A stretch of DNA of 64,000 nucleotides from NCBI GenBank assembly GCA_950097015.1, contig CATNEN010000002.1, positions 7,579,501 to 7,643,500 of the forward strand, given 5' to 3'. The position numbers were made by a program, and so were the translations under genes. A model generated the notes under the pieces. It worked only from the letters and a program-made list of their open reading frames with translations, was not told the origin of the DNA and ran no database searches. Below are positions 32,710 through 43,299 of this stretch, one piece after another. This DNA is from Macrostomum hystrix (lineage: Eukaryota > Platyhelminthes > Macrostomidae). Each line of letters starts with the position of its first letter. Within the stretch, counting starts at the first letter, position 1.

Positions 32710-35604
32710 CTATTGTTTTTGAAAGCGAGCACGCTTAAGCTTTGGCACGAGATCACCGCATGTCTGCGTGATGCGTGGGGTCAGGCGTGGCCTGAGATTA
32801 TAGGCAGATTGAGCTGCTAAGTCCTCGGGGATTTCTTCATTTTCCTCCGAGATTTTACTGGTATCGCTCTCTGGCGATTCATTTTCCTCGTGCGGGTCAA
32901 AACTTTCCCTGCCACGGGCAGACCATCTAATTCTTTCTTCAGAGCTTAACTCACTATTTGACACGTCCGGCGATTTGTCTGGCGGCTTTTTGCGCTCTGG
33001 CTGCCTCCTCTTAATGCCTTGCTCTGCGGGCTTGGCCTTTGCTTTAGGAGCGCCATTTTTCTTCACAATTTCTTCAATAATTCTCATTGAATTCGGAACA
33101 GCAGTGACATTAATTCGATATAATAACAGTTTTGGTCCTTGTTTGTCTTGAAACAAGCGCTGGCTTGTTAATGCAGACTTTCGTTTTGACCTGGTCTTTC
33201 TTTTTCTCTTCTCATTCCTTACAGTCTGGCATCCTTTCTCTTGGACACGTGGCAACTGTCTGGTTGAGATTCTATTTACTTCTTCTGTTTTGATTGCTTC
33301 TGACGGCCTTCTGGACAATCCATCAGCATTAGAGTGCTTGGCTCCACTTCGATGCTCAATATCGAATTGGAACTCACTAAGCCTCTCTATCCATCTGCCT
33401 AGGATGCCCTGTGCCTCCGTCTGTCTCAAAAGCCATAGAATTGCTTTGTGGTCCGTTCTGGCTAAGAATTTCTTGCCAATCAGGTAGAAGCGAAAATGCT
33501 TCATCCCATCGACCAAGGCGAGCAACTCTTTTTTGGTAATCGGATAACGTTTCTCCGACTCCTTCATCGCGCGGCTAAAATAAGCGATGGGCCTTTCTAC
33601 GCCATCCGCCTGGATCTGACCCAGGCAAGCGCCGATTCTATCGTCGCTGGCGTCAGTGTCTAGCACCATCCTCACATTTTCATTATCAGTGATTTCCGGA
33701 TAAGCGAGCACTTCAGTGGAAGTCATTCTTTGCTTCAGTAGCTGAAATGCCGCATCATGACTACTGTTCCATTTCTCTTTAAAGTTCTGAATGTTCTTCT
33801 TTGTCAGTTGGAAAAGTGGATGCGCTGCCTCTGCATAATTTTTTACGAACCTACAATAATAATTACACAGGCCTAAGAAGCTTCGCAGTTCTTTCACATC
33901 CCGCGGCGTTGGCCATGATGCAATTGCTTCGATCTTAGCAGGGTCAGTTCTAATTCCATACTTTCCGATGACATGACCTAAATACTGCAATTCTTGCTGA
34001 AACAGAAAACATTTCTTGGGCCTTAGTTTGAGCCCGGCAGAAATGATTCTTTTGAAAACTTCGGCTAAATGCTGTAGATGTTCTTCAAATCTTTTTGAAT
34101 AGGTGATGATGTCATCTATATAGGACATGGCATACCGATGCTGGATCCCTTCTAGCACTGTATTCATCAATCTTTGAAAGGTGCCAGGGGCATTGGACAG
34201 CCCTTGCGCCATCACTTGGTATTCAAATTGACCTCGGGTCAGCGTGGAGAACGCAGTCATATGTTTGTGTTCTTCCTTGATCGGCACTTGCCAATAACCC
34301 GAATTCAGGTCAAGGCTGCTGAAGAACTGACTGCCCGTCAGATGAGAAAACGTTTCTTGGATGTTAGGCAACGGATAGGGATAATAGTGTACTCGTGAAT
34401 TCAGTACACGAAAATCACTCACTATCCGGAGCGTCCCGTCTTTCTTTGGCACAATTACCAACGGTGTTGAATAGGTACTGTAGCAAGGTCGGATTAAGTT
34501 CTTTGCCAACATGTCATCTAACTGCTCATCGACCTGCTTTTGAAGGTGTGGCGGAATTCGTCGTGTCGGTATCCTGACTGGCGTAGTGTCCTGTAACACG
34601 ATTTCATGAGTTATTAAATGGGTTAGACCCATTTCTCGACTATTCTGCGAAAAAGCCTTCCGATTGTCTTTGATTAATTGTCTGACCTGTTCTTGTTGGA
34701 TGTCGGACAGTTCTTTGCCTAAATGGATTTCCTTTATCCATTCATCTGATTCTTCTTTGACGCTTCCGATTCGTTCTGTTTCTTTATCGCATTCAATATA
34801 ATAATTCAAATTCTTTGACTTCAGCGGCTTGGCTAAACCAATTAAAGATGATTTCGGTATATTGATTTCGTAGTTATGTTTATTCACAACTTCCACTACT
34901 CCTGTTCCATCGATCATAGTAACTAACGTAGGAGTTACTCCTACTGATCCTTCTTTTAATTGAATCTGATCGTTGATTGCTTCTACAGTCATGGGCGTTC
35001 CATAATTTCTTTCATAGTTAGTTGCTAATCGCACTGGGATCTTCAGAGCGCTGCTAGCCGGCACGGTTATTTTCTCCTGGCTGTATACTCTGCATATTCG
35101 CACAGGCAGTTTAGTAAATTGAATAGGCAGACATCTTCCATTCTTTAAAACCACCATTCCTTGACTAAAATTGATATTATTGCAATATTTCAAGAAAAAC
35201 TCCATTCCTAAGATATCGTCACTCTCGTGGTCACACAGCAGGAATAGTGTACTGATACTGATATCGCCAAAGTTTAATACTGTTGTTACTTCACCAATAA
35301 TCTCCACTTCTGAACCGTCGAAAGTTGTTACTCGTCTATTTGAATTGTAAATTTCTTCTTTGCGGAACGTGTTCTTCCATGAGCTTCGACTTAAAAAGTT
35401 ATGTCCAGCACCGGTGTCTAGTAAAAAGTTTAGCGACTTTCCTCTAATTTCTCCTTGTAATATTGCTTCCCGACCTTTAATCTCTATATTAGTTGACTCG
35501 ATCTTGGGTGCGGACGTTGCTAGTGCTGGTTCAGAGGCTTTTAATTTGCACTTATTTGTTCCTGAGGATCGGGGCCTCTCTGCTCGATCCTCGCTCTTCA
35601 GTTT
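32710..35604 (-). CDS. Pol polyprotein: protease, reverse transcriptase, RNase H
   Basis: Reached by a -1 shift from Gag, giving about 964 codons to the stop at 32710. The protease has LLDTGAGHNFL (DTG at 35410-35418). The RT has VPKKDGTLRIVSDFRVLN, FFSSLDLNSGYWQV and YIDDIITY (about 34105-34122). RNase H has VLDTDASD and ends near HSNADGLSRRPS. These are typical Ty3/gypsy motifs in the usual order. After RNase H there are only about 220 residues of basic then acidic low-complexity sequence ending near AYNLRPR, where an integrase of 350 or more residues would normally lie. Catalytic residues of the domains present look intact. Confidence 0.93.
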   Translation of the reverse strand, partial: KLKSEDRAERPRSSGTNKCKLKASEPALATSAPKIESTNIEIKGREAILQGEIRGKSLNFLLDTGAGHNFLSRSSWKNTFRKEEIYNSNRRVTTFDGSEVEIIGEVTTVLNFGDISISTLFLLCDHESDDILGMEFFLKYCNNINFSQGMVVLKNGRCLPIQFTKLPVRICRVYSQEKITVPASSALKIPVRLATNYERNYGTPMTVEAINDQIQLKEGSVGVTPTLVTMIDGTGVVEVVNKHNYEINIPKSSLIGLAKPLKSKNLNYYIECDKETERIGSVKEESDEWIKEIHLGKELSDIQQEQVRQLIKDNRKAFSQNSREMGLTHLITHEIVLQDTTPVRIPTRRIPPHLQKQVDEQLDDMLAKNLIRPCYSTYSTPLVIVPKKDGTLRIVSDFRVLNSRVHYYPYPLPNIQETFSHLTGSQFFSSLDLNSGYWQVPIKEEHKHMTAFSTLTRGQFEYQVMAQGLSNAPGTFQRLMNTVLEGIQHRYAMSYIDDIITYSKRFEEHLQHLAEVFKRIISAGLKLRPKKCFLFQQELQYLGHVIGKYGIRTDPAKIEAIASWPTPRDVKELRSFLGLCNYYCRFVKNYAEAAHPLFQLTKKNIQNFKEKWNSSHDAAFQLLKQRMTSTEVLAYPEITDNENVRMVLDTDASDDRIGACLGQIQADGVERPIAYFSRAMKESEKRYPITKKELLALVDGMKHFRFYLIGKKFLARTDHKAILWLLRQTEAQGILGRWIERLSEFQFDIEHRSGAKHSNADGLSRRPSEAIKTEEVNRISTRQLPRVQEKGCQTVRNEKRKRKTRSKRKSALTSQRLFQDKQGPKLLLYRINVTAVPNSMRIIEEIVKKNGAPKAKAKPAEQGIKRRQPERKKPPDKSPDVSNSELSSEERIRWSARGRESFDPHEENESPESDTSKISEENEEIPEDLAAQSAYNLRPRLTPRITQTCGDLVPKLKRARFQKQ

Positions 35605-36698
35605 CCCTGCTGCTGATTGGAATTAGCCGGTCCAGAACTTCGGCAGAATTTGGCCACATGTCCGTTATTGCCACAATTGAAGCAGATTCGCGGCGGGCGA
35701 TCCTGCTGCTGTTGCTGCTGCTGATAGTTCTGCGACTGCTGCTGTTGCGCTTGAGTATTTGGCTGCTGTCTCTGCTGATAGTTCTGCCGCTGATAGTTCT
35801 GCTGTTGCTGATGGTTCTGCTGCTGTTTCGGCTGATAGTTCTGCTGCTGCTGATAGTTCTGCCGTTGCTGATAATTCTGCTGCTGCTGATAGTTCTGCCG
35901 CTGCTGATAATTCTGCTGCTGATAGTTCTGCTGCTGCTGCTGCGGATAGTTCTGCTGCTGCTGCAGGTTCTGAGTAGCCATCTGGACACTGACCATGAGT
36001 TCTTGCATGGTTCTCTTTTGTTGTTCTAGTTCTTCTTGTTGCCTCAGCAATATTTCTTCAATCCTGCTCTGTCTCTTTTGTTCAGCTTCATCACTCTTGG
36101 CCATCTTCATACTAACACCTTTGTGGGACATGTTCCACGCTGTTTCCATGCGTCTCAGCATTCTCCTTGCATCTTGTAGAGTTGCTGGTGCAGCAAAAAT
36201 AAGCTTCTCTCTGGTTTCAGCCGGTACTTTCACTCCTTTAATAAATTGTTCTATTATTTCTTCTTCTCTCTGTTCTGCGGTCATATTCGGAAATGCTCTG
36301 GTAGCTAGTTCGATAAGAGCGTCAGAGAAATTTTCCACTGGTTCGTTGCGTCCTTGACTACGGCTTCTAAATTCTTCCCTAAATTCGGCGGAGCTTCCTG
36401 TTCTTCCGAAACGTTCCACTAGTCTTTCTTTAAATTCTTCGTAATCTAGATCGTCCGGTAAGTTCATACGCTGCACTGCGGCAAACGCAGTTGAGAGATC
36501 GAGGTTGGCTAGGAGCTCGCGCTTCCTGTGTGCCTCCTCTATTCCTTCAGCTTCGCAGCGCTGGTCAAAGGCTGTCAGCCAAATTCTGATTTCCTGATTT
36601 GGCGTAAATTTTTGAATTTTGACATGTCTCGTCGGTCCCAGCTCTAATCGGTTTCTTAGTTCTTCTGCTAGCATGGCGATTGCATCGTTGGCATTCAT
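35598..36698 (-). CDS. Gag protein with zinc knuckle
   Basis: 366 residues from the ATG at 36698. A helical capsid-like region (about 1-190, including AFDQRCEAEG and LDYEEFKERLVERFGR) is followed by a predicted coiled segment, a long Gln/Asn/Tyr tract (about 245-335) coded by repeated CAG/AAC-type codons, and one CCHC knuckle ICFNCGNNGHVAKFCRS near the C-terminus. It packages element RNA into particles. The stop TGA at 35598-35600 directly follows a slippery heptamer. Confidence 0.92.
   Translation of the reverse strand: MNANDAIAMLAEELRNRLELGPTRHVKIQKFTPNQEIRIWLTAFDQRCEAEGIEEAHRKRELLANLDLSTAFAAVQRMNLPDDLDYEEFKERLVERFGRTGSSAEFREEFRSRSQGRNEPVENFSDALIELATRAFPNMTAEQREEEIIEQFIKGVKVPAETREKLIFAAPATLQDARRMLRRMETAWNMSHKGVSMKMAKSDEAEQKRQSRIEEILLRQQEELEQQKRTMQELMVSVQMATQNLQQQQNYPQQQQQNYQQQNYQQRQNYQQQQNYQQRQNYQQQQNYQPKQQQNHQQQQNYQRQNYQQRQQPNTQAQQQQSQNYQQQQQQQDRPPRICFNCGNNGHVAKFCRSSGPANSNQQQGN
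35601..35607 (-). promoter_or_regulatory. -1 ribosomal frameshift site GGGAAAC
   Basis: On the minus strand G GGA AAC lies in the Gag frame immediately before the Gag stop TGA and matches the X XXY YYZ slippery pattern. A -1 shift moves into the open pol frame, which continues without stops through the protease DTG motif. I did not model a downstream stimulatory structure. Confidence 0.8.
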
Positions 36699-36762
36699 TT
36701 TGACTATTTGACTATGAATAGCTTATTTCTAAGTAAGATTCCGCCGCTTTTCCGATCCTTTT

Positions 36763-36774
36763 CCGCTGCCACCA
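36763..36774 (-). other. Primer-binding site
   Basis: The minus strand reads TGGTGGCAGCGG three bases after the 5' LTR, complementary to a tRNA ending CCGCTGCCACCA, probably a leucine tRNA. Confidence 0.65.
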
Positions 36775-36777
36775 AGT

Positions 36778-37366
36778 TGTTGTAGTGCTTCTTTTACAAT
36801 TGCACTTTTCTAGTAATTCAAACTCTCCTCATACTGTAAGTAATTGGCCTAAACTTCTGACTTATTGCCTGTCAATCATTTTAGAGTGACATATACATTA
36901 TACCACACCCCTGCTCGGGTGGACTTATGCAAACTACAGATAGTTTGGGTAGCGTGGCTCTTTGTCACGATATTTCTGGCCTCCTGCCAGTTATATTCTA
37001 GATATTAAATCTAGTTAGATCTGGAGACAATGCTCTCAGGTGATTCAGACAAGTTTTGTCAGGTAATTCAGGCTCTCTGGCCAGTCTGTACTCGGGCTTC
37101 CCCGGATCGGTTTCAACGGCTTCCACTTACTTTAGAAATAAGTAAGGCTTGTAAGATTGCTCACGAGGAGAATTGAACTGTTTCTAATAATGGGCACGAA
37201 ACGGTTACTGTCTTTATCACTTCCCGCCTCTATTTATAGCAATATTCCTAATACACTCAGCATACACACGGTATATTTCTTTTCATCTTAACAAATCGCA
37301 TAAGTCGAATATTATAAGCATACGCGTAGCATATTTTTAGCACGAATTCAAATATAGCCTGTTATA
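36778..37366 (-). repeat. 5' LTR of the retrotransposon
   Basis: 589 bp, the same length and sequence as 30621-31209. It would contain the element promoter; a TATA-like box lies near 37229-37240 on the minus strand. Confidence 0.93.
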
Positions 37367-37370
37367 GATT

Positions 37371-39060
37371 GAAATTCAGATTGCGTCCAGATGAAACTGA
37401 ATTACTTGCTGTTGCTCTCTCGCGCTGCCTCAGCGTTCCGATTTAAACACGCATTGTCGCAGAGCAAATGAACGAGCAGGGAAAGAGAGAGAGCAAACCA
37501 AGGGGACGCACGAGAGAAAGGGGCAAGCAGCTCTGAACTAAAAATCACGTTTCTTTGAATGCATTTTTTTAAAGGCTATGAATTTCTACGAAACCGCAAT
37601 ATAACAAACCATTGGCATTGAAGCGATTTAACAGTTCAACAAGTATCAACCACTATTGCTAACCTATAGAAAGAACCGAGCGAATTATTATCTATGCAAA
37701 CTTATTGCAACAACTAAACTAAATAGGACTTCACGACATCACAACAAACGTGCTATTGTTAAAACGGCCTCCCTCGGGGCCACCAACACCTGACAACGTC
37801 ACAGGGAATTTATGAAATGATTAGGAACTCAGGAATGTAGGAACTCAGGTTGCCTTCTTCATCAATTTCATTCCTGTATTTATACTATAAATTGTTGTGG
37901 CGTACCCCACTAAAACACTAAACTCATTTAAACAAAATTTTTACGGTAAAATATTTTTTGCACCAATTTAACTTCTAAATATTCGGTAATTACGCTGCCT
38001 TATATTAGCTTGTGCGAACTACCAACGTTAAATAATATTGAGTCCATAGATCAAGGAGAAAAACAAAAAACTAGTAATCAAAAAATACTTCAGCAACAAA
38101 AAGGTTTAGTTAGTCTTTTTTTAGTGCAAATTAGTTATACCATTCGATAATATCTGCTAAAAAGACGATTTATAATTTATTTGTAACAGTCGTGATGTAC
38201 GTTTCTCCAGAAAAACAAAAAGTAATTTTCAAGCATAAGACTTTAATATTTTGTGCTTTTAGTATGCAAACTACATTCTGTTGATGGAAATAAATATTTT
38301 AGAGCTATTACATGTGTTTTTTTCGAGAATTTTTTAAGAGGACAAATTCCGATGCTGCTTGGTGAGATTTACCCATATGTTGTAGTAAGGAACATGTCTC
38401 TTATTTCTCTTAATTAAGAGAGAACTTTTAGTATGCAAGGCAGATATCCATCTCATTTCTGCACACTGCAGTTTCAAACAAACAAGGCAAAATAATTATG
38501 TAAGCCTTTTATGAGAAGTGGTAGGCCTAATGTCTCTCCATGTATCTAGTTGTATAGTAGTCAAATGTCAATTATCTATGCAGGTAATAAGTCCTATAAC
38601 ACTTTTTCATACAACTACTACTTACTTATGTGCACTTCTCAATTTCTATTGCCTATAAGTTTTAGTGACTTATATAGTTTCTTAAGTTAAACTTGCAGGT
38701 CCTGTTCTTATGCTATAGCATAGCATAGGAAAAGTGCATTGTGTTTTCTGATTTACTCTAGCTAGGCCTATAGCCTATAGCCATAGGGCCTTCTTTGTGG
38801 CACTAGGCATAATTTTTTATGGAAGACAGATAAGAAAAAGTTAATATGAAACACTTCTGCTTTAATGCAGTAGGCCTATCATTGCACATTTTTAAGTTGA
38901 TACTGATACCAGGAATGCTCTGCCAAAAATAAGTTTTGGCACTCTGTTATGTTTAGAGTATCAATTATTACTTAATTTAAATCTAATGTAGGCCTACTGG
39001 CAATATATCATAAACATATATATATATAATATATATATAATATATATATATATGGTATAT
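37371..39060. other. AT-rich intergenic DNA
   Basis: No gene recognised. It ends in TA-rich microsatellite at about 39017-39060. Confidence 0.6.
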
Positions 39061-39081
39061 ATAGGCTTATCATTTATGGTA

Positions 39082-39492
39082 CCTGGACACTTCGTCATCT
39101 TACAACTTTGTCATCTAGATGATGATCTGTCCAATATATTAGAGGGTGGATAACAAAGAGTCTTAGACTTGTGGACACTTTGTCATCTATAAAACAAAAG
39201 TTTTCAAAGTTAGAATAGAACCACCCCACCCGTTCCTCATGTAGTATTGGCACCTCTCTTTTAACTCTTATAATGAAATCAGTTTTTGACACCTTTTTGA
39301 CAGTTTAGAGTATGAAGTGTGTTCACACCTCTGCCCCACCACTCCACCCTCAATTTATTGATGACAAACTTGATTGGTTCTTATTAGTAGATGACGAACT
39401 GACCAAACTTTAAAGCATGCCAATTGGCTGAATGACAAAGTGTCTTACCTTCCAAGTGGATGACAAAGTTGTAAGATGAGAAAGTGTCTAGG
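39082..39492. mobile_element. MITE with about 35-bp inverted ends
   Basis: The left end (39082-39116, CCTGGACACTTCGTCATCTT at its start) and the right end (39459-39492) are near-perfect inverted repeats (CCTAGACACTTTCTCATCTT on the complement). TA-rich sequence lies on both sides. Inside, short relatives of GACACTTTGTCAT recur in both orientations, suggesting subterminal repeats. No coding capacity. The superfamily is uncertain; a TA target would fit. Confidence 0.7.
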
Positions 39493-39649
39493 ATCTATCA
39501 TATATATATTAGTATTGAATACATATGACCAAACTAATAGTAAATCAGTGTCTTGTGTCTTAAATCTAGCTCAAATTTTTAAACTAAAGTTCTAGCTTAA
39601 ATTATGTCTGGCAAATTGAGTAGCTAGATTCTAGCCTTAATTTTCTAGC

Positions 39650-39775
39650 CTGAGTGTGTGCTCAGTAGTCAGCAGAATGAGCAGAATGTCTCTCTGTTGG
39701 CTGTGGGTCTTTGGTCACCAAATAACTTGCCAGTGGGCTCCTGTAATCATTATTACTTATTCAGTCTTATTTAGG
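39650..39775 (+). mobile_element. SINE copy 3, diverged fragment
   Basis: It has GTGTGTGCTCAGTAGTCAGC, then ATGAGCAGAATG, GCTGTGGGTCTTTGGTCACC and a tail CTCCTGTAATCATTATTACT, a diverged match to the family body and tail. Confidence 0.6.
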
Positions 39776-39885
39776 CATTGTGATTCATTAATTATCAAAT
39801 ATATCATTTTTTGAATGATAAGTTGATTTTTAAGGCTTCCAAAAACTCATGGTTGCCCTTTTTTCAGTAACATTTTACCAATTCA

Positions 39886-40395
39886 ATGTCATCAACTACT
39901 GCATCATCGAGCATGTCGAATATCAAACCAAAGCCAAATCAGAACCTGAACAAATGTGAAACAAAAAAGTGTGCAGGCCGAGCTACAAAGCAGCAGCAGC
40001 CAAAAGCTCAGAAGAACAGACAGGCTGTGCAAAGAATCGCCCACCTGCATGCAGTGGCCAGACTATTGGCCTCGCAGGGCGGCCAGCAGGGCCAGATGCT
40101 GGCTAGGCTGCAGGCCGAGTCCTTATTCACTCTGGCCGAGAAGTCGCAGGTTCGTCTGACTCTACCGCAGCGTCGGTCATTCTGTCGTAGATGCCGACTG
40201 CCTTTGGTTAGCGGCGTCACCACCGACATTCGCTGCAGGCGGAGGCGCCGACGCGGTGGTGATGGCCAGCTGGTTGCCGTGGTAACCTGCCGGCTGTGCC
40301 GCAGCTTTGCCAGCTATGGCTTCCGACGCCACGACTGGGTAGAGGCTGTCCTGCCCAGCAATGGCCTTCAGCGAAAGCTTCGGGCCTCTTCTTAA
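39886..40395 (+). CDS. RPP21: Ribonuclease P protein subunit p21 (Rpp21/Rpr2 family)
   Basis: A single-exon ORF of 169 residues starting at an ATG. After a basic, Ser/Gln-rich N-terminus, an alpha-helical segment (QAVQRIAHLHAVARLLA) is followed by a zinc ribbon: CRRC in RRSFCRRCRLPLVSGVT, then an Arg-rich loop, then CRLC in VVTCRLCRSF. This order and spacing is the hallmark of the Rpp21/Rpr2/Snm1 family. The protein is a subunit of nuclear RNase P, which trims tRNA 5' leaders, and the zinc ribbon contacts RNA or other subunits. The length is close to the human protein. It stands alone between a MITE region and a minisatellite; no intron was seen. Confidence 0.88.
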   Translation: MSSTTASSSMSNIKPKPNQNLNKCETKKCAGRATKQQQPKAQKNRQAVQRIAHLHAVARLLASQGGQQGQMLARLQAESLFTLAEKSQVRLTLPQRRSFCRRCRLPLVSGVTTDIRCRRRRRRGGDGQLVAVVTCRLCRSFASYGFRRHDWVEAVLPSNGLQRKLRASS

Positions 40396-40762
40396 CGCTG
40401 ATTATCTCGTGGATTCTCTGCCCTCCCCTTTGCTGTTGTGTTGAAAGCGATTTCCTGTCATATTCATGGCTAAATAACTCATGCTTCTGCAAACTGTTTA
40501 AGATTGTGAAGTGTGCGTTATGCTACTAACCAGATACTTTAACAGTACTATAATATGCATTTTCTTTCTATGTTACATGCATTCCATGTTATATGCATGT
40601 TATATGCATTTTTACTTGCTTAATTTAATGTTTAGCCGATTTGTCAGGTCCGTGTAAAACATAAACTTATAATCTTGCTGCTGTGATTCCAACTTAATAG
40701 CATTAAAACAAAAAGTGGAACAAAAATGAAGTATTTCTTTTAAATTAAATTTGATATCTTAA

Positions 40763-41440
40763 GAGTCATTCAGTTCGCATTGGTGGATTGTGGAGTCATT
40801 CAGTTCGCATTGGTGGATTGTGGAGTCATTCAGTTCCCATTAGTGGATTTTTGAGTCATTCAGTTCGCATTAGTGGATTGTGCAGTCATTCAGTTCCCAT
40901 TGGTGGATTGTGGAGTCATTCAGTTCGCATTGGTGGATTGTGGAGTCATTCAGTTCGCATTAGTGGATTGTGGAGTCATTCAGTTCCCATTAGTGGATTG
41001 TTGAGTCATTCAGTTCGCATTAGTGGATTGTGGAGTCATTCAGTTCGCATTGGTGGATTGTGGAGTCATTCAGTTCGCATTGGTGGATTGTGGAGTCATT
41101 CAGTTCGAATTAGTGGATTGTGGAGTCATTCCGTTCGCATTAGTGGACTGTGGAGTCATTCAGTTACCATTGATGGGACTGTGGAGTCATTCAGTTACCA
41201 TTGATGGGACTGTGGAGTCATTCAGTTACCATTGATGGGACTGTGGAGTCATTCAGTTACCATTGATGGGACTGTGGAGTCATTCAGTTACCATTGATGG
41301 GACTGTGGAGTCATTCAGTTACCATTGATGGGACTGTGGAGTCATTCAGTTACCATTGATGGGACTGTGGAGTCATTCAGTTACCATTGATGGGACTGTG
41401 GAGTCATTCAGTTACCATTGATGGGACTGTGGAGTCATTC
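40763..41440. repeat. 30-bp then 31-bp minisatellite
   Basis: About 13 units of 30 bp (AGTCATTCAGTTCGCATTGG and TGGATTGTGG) switch at about 41150 to about nine nearly identical units of 31 bp (with TTACCATTGATGGGACTG). The second part is more uniform, so it expanded later. Confidence 0.93.
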
Positions 41441-41449
41441 ATCTCCCAT

Positions 41450-42730
41450 CGATGCCATTGCGGTGTTAACTGCAAAGTTGGTTCGGGATTTTAATGCAGT
41501 TTTCTTGTGATATACAATTTTCTTTTGTCAGTCAAGCTTGAACTAGAAATCTAAGACAAAATTCCAAGAGGATTTTTTCCAAAATCGTGGCCATTAGATT
41601 AATTCTTTCTATCCTGTTCAGCGACACAGGAAAGTCAATTAAATTACTTTGTGGAGGGGCAGATAATGCTTCTGCCCTGTGTTGCTGATGCTCTCTTGTG
41701 TCCTTCAGTGCCCATGGCGTGGCTACTTGGTTCCTTCTTGTCTTGTCCAGCCCCAGGCCGTGCTGCCTGTTAATGCATTCAAGTTCTACCATTGGATTTT
41801 ATTCCGGTTTCTAGCCGCAGGCAGGCAACTTTTGAAACTTCCTTTGGACATATTTGGGTACTATTTTCACTATTTTTTTCTTATCGAAAGAACCTTTTCT
41901 CATTGAATATAGGTTATGCAAGATTGTTTTTAATTGTTAAGTGCTGAATATTCGGAAGATTCAACGTGCCCTGGTCACAATGTGACAGTCCCGTGTTGCG
42001 GCTCCGAGCTGAGTCATCGAATTACGCCCAGTCCCGCCTGTCACCTTTTGATTGACAGCGAAAACGCAACCTCTGCCCGGAGGCTCTGGGGGGGGTTTTG
42101 TCTGAGCAGTCTGTGCTCAGCTCTAGCAGGGGTGGGGAACGCGGCTCCGATGTTTGCTCTCCTGCGCAGCCGGCAAGTCAGTGCAACTTCTTCCATGCTC
42201 AAGGAAACTTTCGTGTTCCGAAGCTCCCCCAAGTCCGACCGCGCCAGTTGATGCCATCTGGCAGTCCCGAGTCGAATCGGAGTGAGGGCCCGCGGCCTCT
42301 GCTTGTTCAAACTCAAACACTGAGAAATCCCAGAGCAAACACAGGCCTACCTGATCCCTCGGTGTTGCTTGTTCACTGTTCCGCTGTAAGCAGAGGACGG
42401 CACTCAGTGGACTAGACCGGGTTGTGATTTGGCCTCGGTTTTAATATCGAATCGTACTCGCAGTTAAAAAAAGTAATTCGACGTGCATTTACCAGCGTAT
42501 CTTTGTAGACAGCATTTTTGCCTATGAAATGCTGTGCGACTGCTTGAATAATATATTGATCTTCATATCCAATAGTCGCATTTCAAGCTAGTAGCGTCAC
42601 ATTTTTATTAGGGCAAAGTGAAGACAAATGTCTAATAAAATGCTAATTAAAGAAACAAAAGTCCTGAAGAGAGGCTTAAAATGAGGACTCTGAAGTTGAA
42701 GTAATTCTGACATTTTAGTTTCAGAAAATT
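41450..42730. other. Spacer with a GC-rich patch
   Basis: AT-rich except for 41970-42420, which is GC-rich with overlapping short ORFs on both strands. None shows a recognisable domain or convincing splice sites. It could be an unrecognised exon or transposon remnant. Confidence 0.45.
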
Positions 42731-42786
42731 AAAATGGTTTCATACTGTCCAGCTTACAGAGACATGCGTTTGCTTGGCAATAAAGC

Positions 42787-43290
42787 CCCTCAGTTGTCAG
42801 CATCTCCTCAGGCCCTTCAATCTCTCAGTTGTCAGCATCTCCTCAGGCCCTTCAATTCCTCAGTTCTCAGCATCTCCTCAGGCCCTTCAATCTCTCAGTT
42901 GTCAGCATCTCCTCAGGCCTTTCAATCTCTCAGTTGTCAGCATCTCCTCAGGCCCTTCAATCTCTCAGTTGTCAGCATCTCCTCAGGCCCTTCAATCTCT
43001 CAGTTGTCAGCATCTCCTCAGGCCTTTCAATCTCTCAGTTGTCAGCATCTCCTCAGGCCCTTCAATCTCTCAGTTGTCAGCATCTCCTCAGGCCCTTCAA
43101 TCTCTCAGTTGTCAGCATCTCCTCAGGCCCTTCAATTCCTCAGTTCTCAGCATCTCCTCAGGCCCTTCAATCTCTCAGTTGTCAGCATCTCCTCAGGCCC
43201 TTCAATCTCTCAGTTGTCAGCATCTCCTCAGGCCCTTCAATCTCTCAGTTCTCAGCATCTCCTCAGGCCCTTCAATCCCTCTGTTTTCAG
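42787..43290. repeat. 35-bp minisatellite
   Basis: About 14 units of 35 bp with core CAGCATCTCCTCAGGCCCTT. Variant units (CAATTCCTCAGTTCTCAG and CAGGCCTTTCAAT) recur in a pattern suggesting block duplication. All plus-strand frames are open; these are not genes. Confidence 0.94.
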
Positions 43291-43299
43291 ACAAGATCA

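Larger units (their letters stand above)
30621..37366 (-). mobile_element. Complete Ty3/gypsy-type LTR retrotransposon lacking integrase
   Basis: A 6746-bp element in minus orientation with two 589-bp LTRs that I read as identical, and a 4-bp target duplication GATT (30617-30620 and 37367-37370). In element order it carries the 5' LTR (36778-37366), primer-binding site, Gag, a -1 frameshift, protease, reverse transcriptase, RNase H, an extra ORF, a polypurine tract and the 3' LTR (30621-31209). No integrase (zinc HHCC or DDE core) is found anywhere between the LTRs. LTR ends are TATAACA..TACAACA, not TG..CA. Identical LTRs imply a recent insertion. Confidence 0.93.

Noticed and set aside
41934-42415. 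Overlapping ORFs in the GC-rich patch
   Set aside because: ORFs on both strands of similar length, no recognisable domain and no consistent splice partners.
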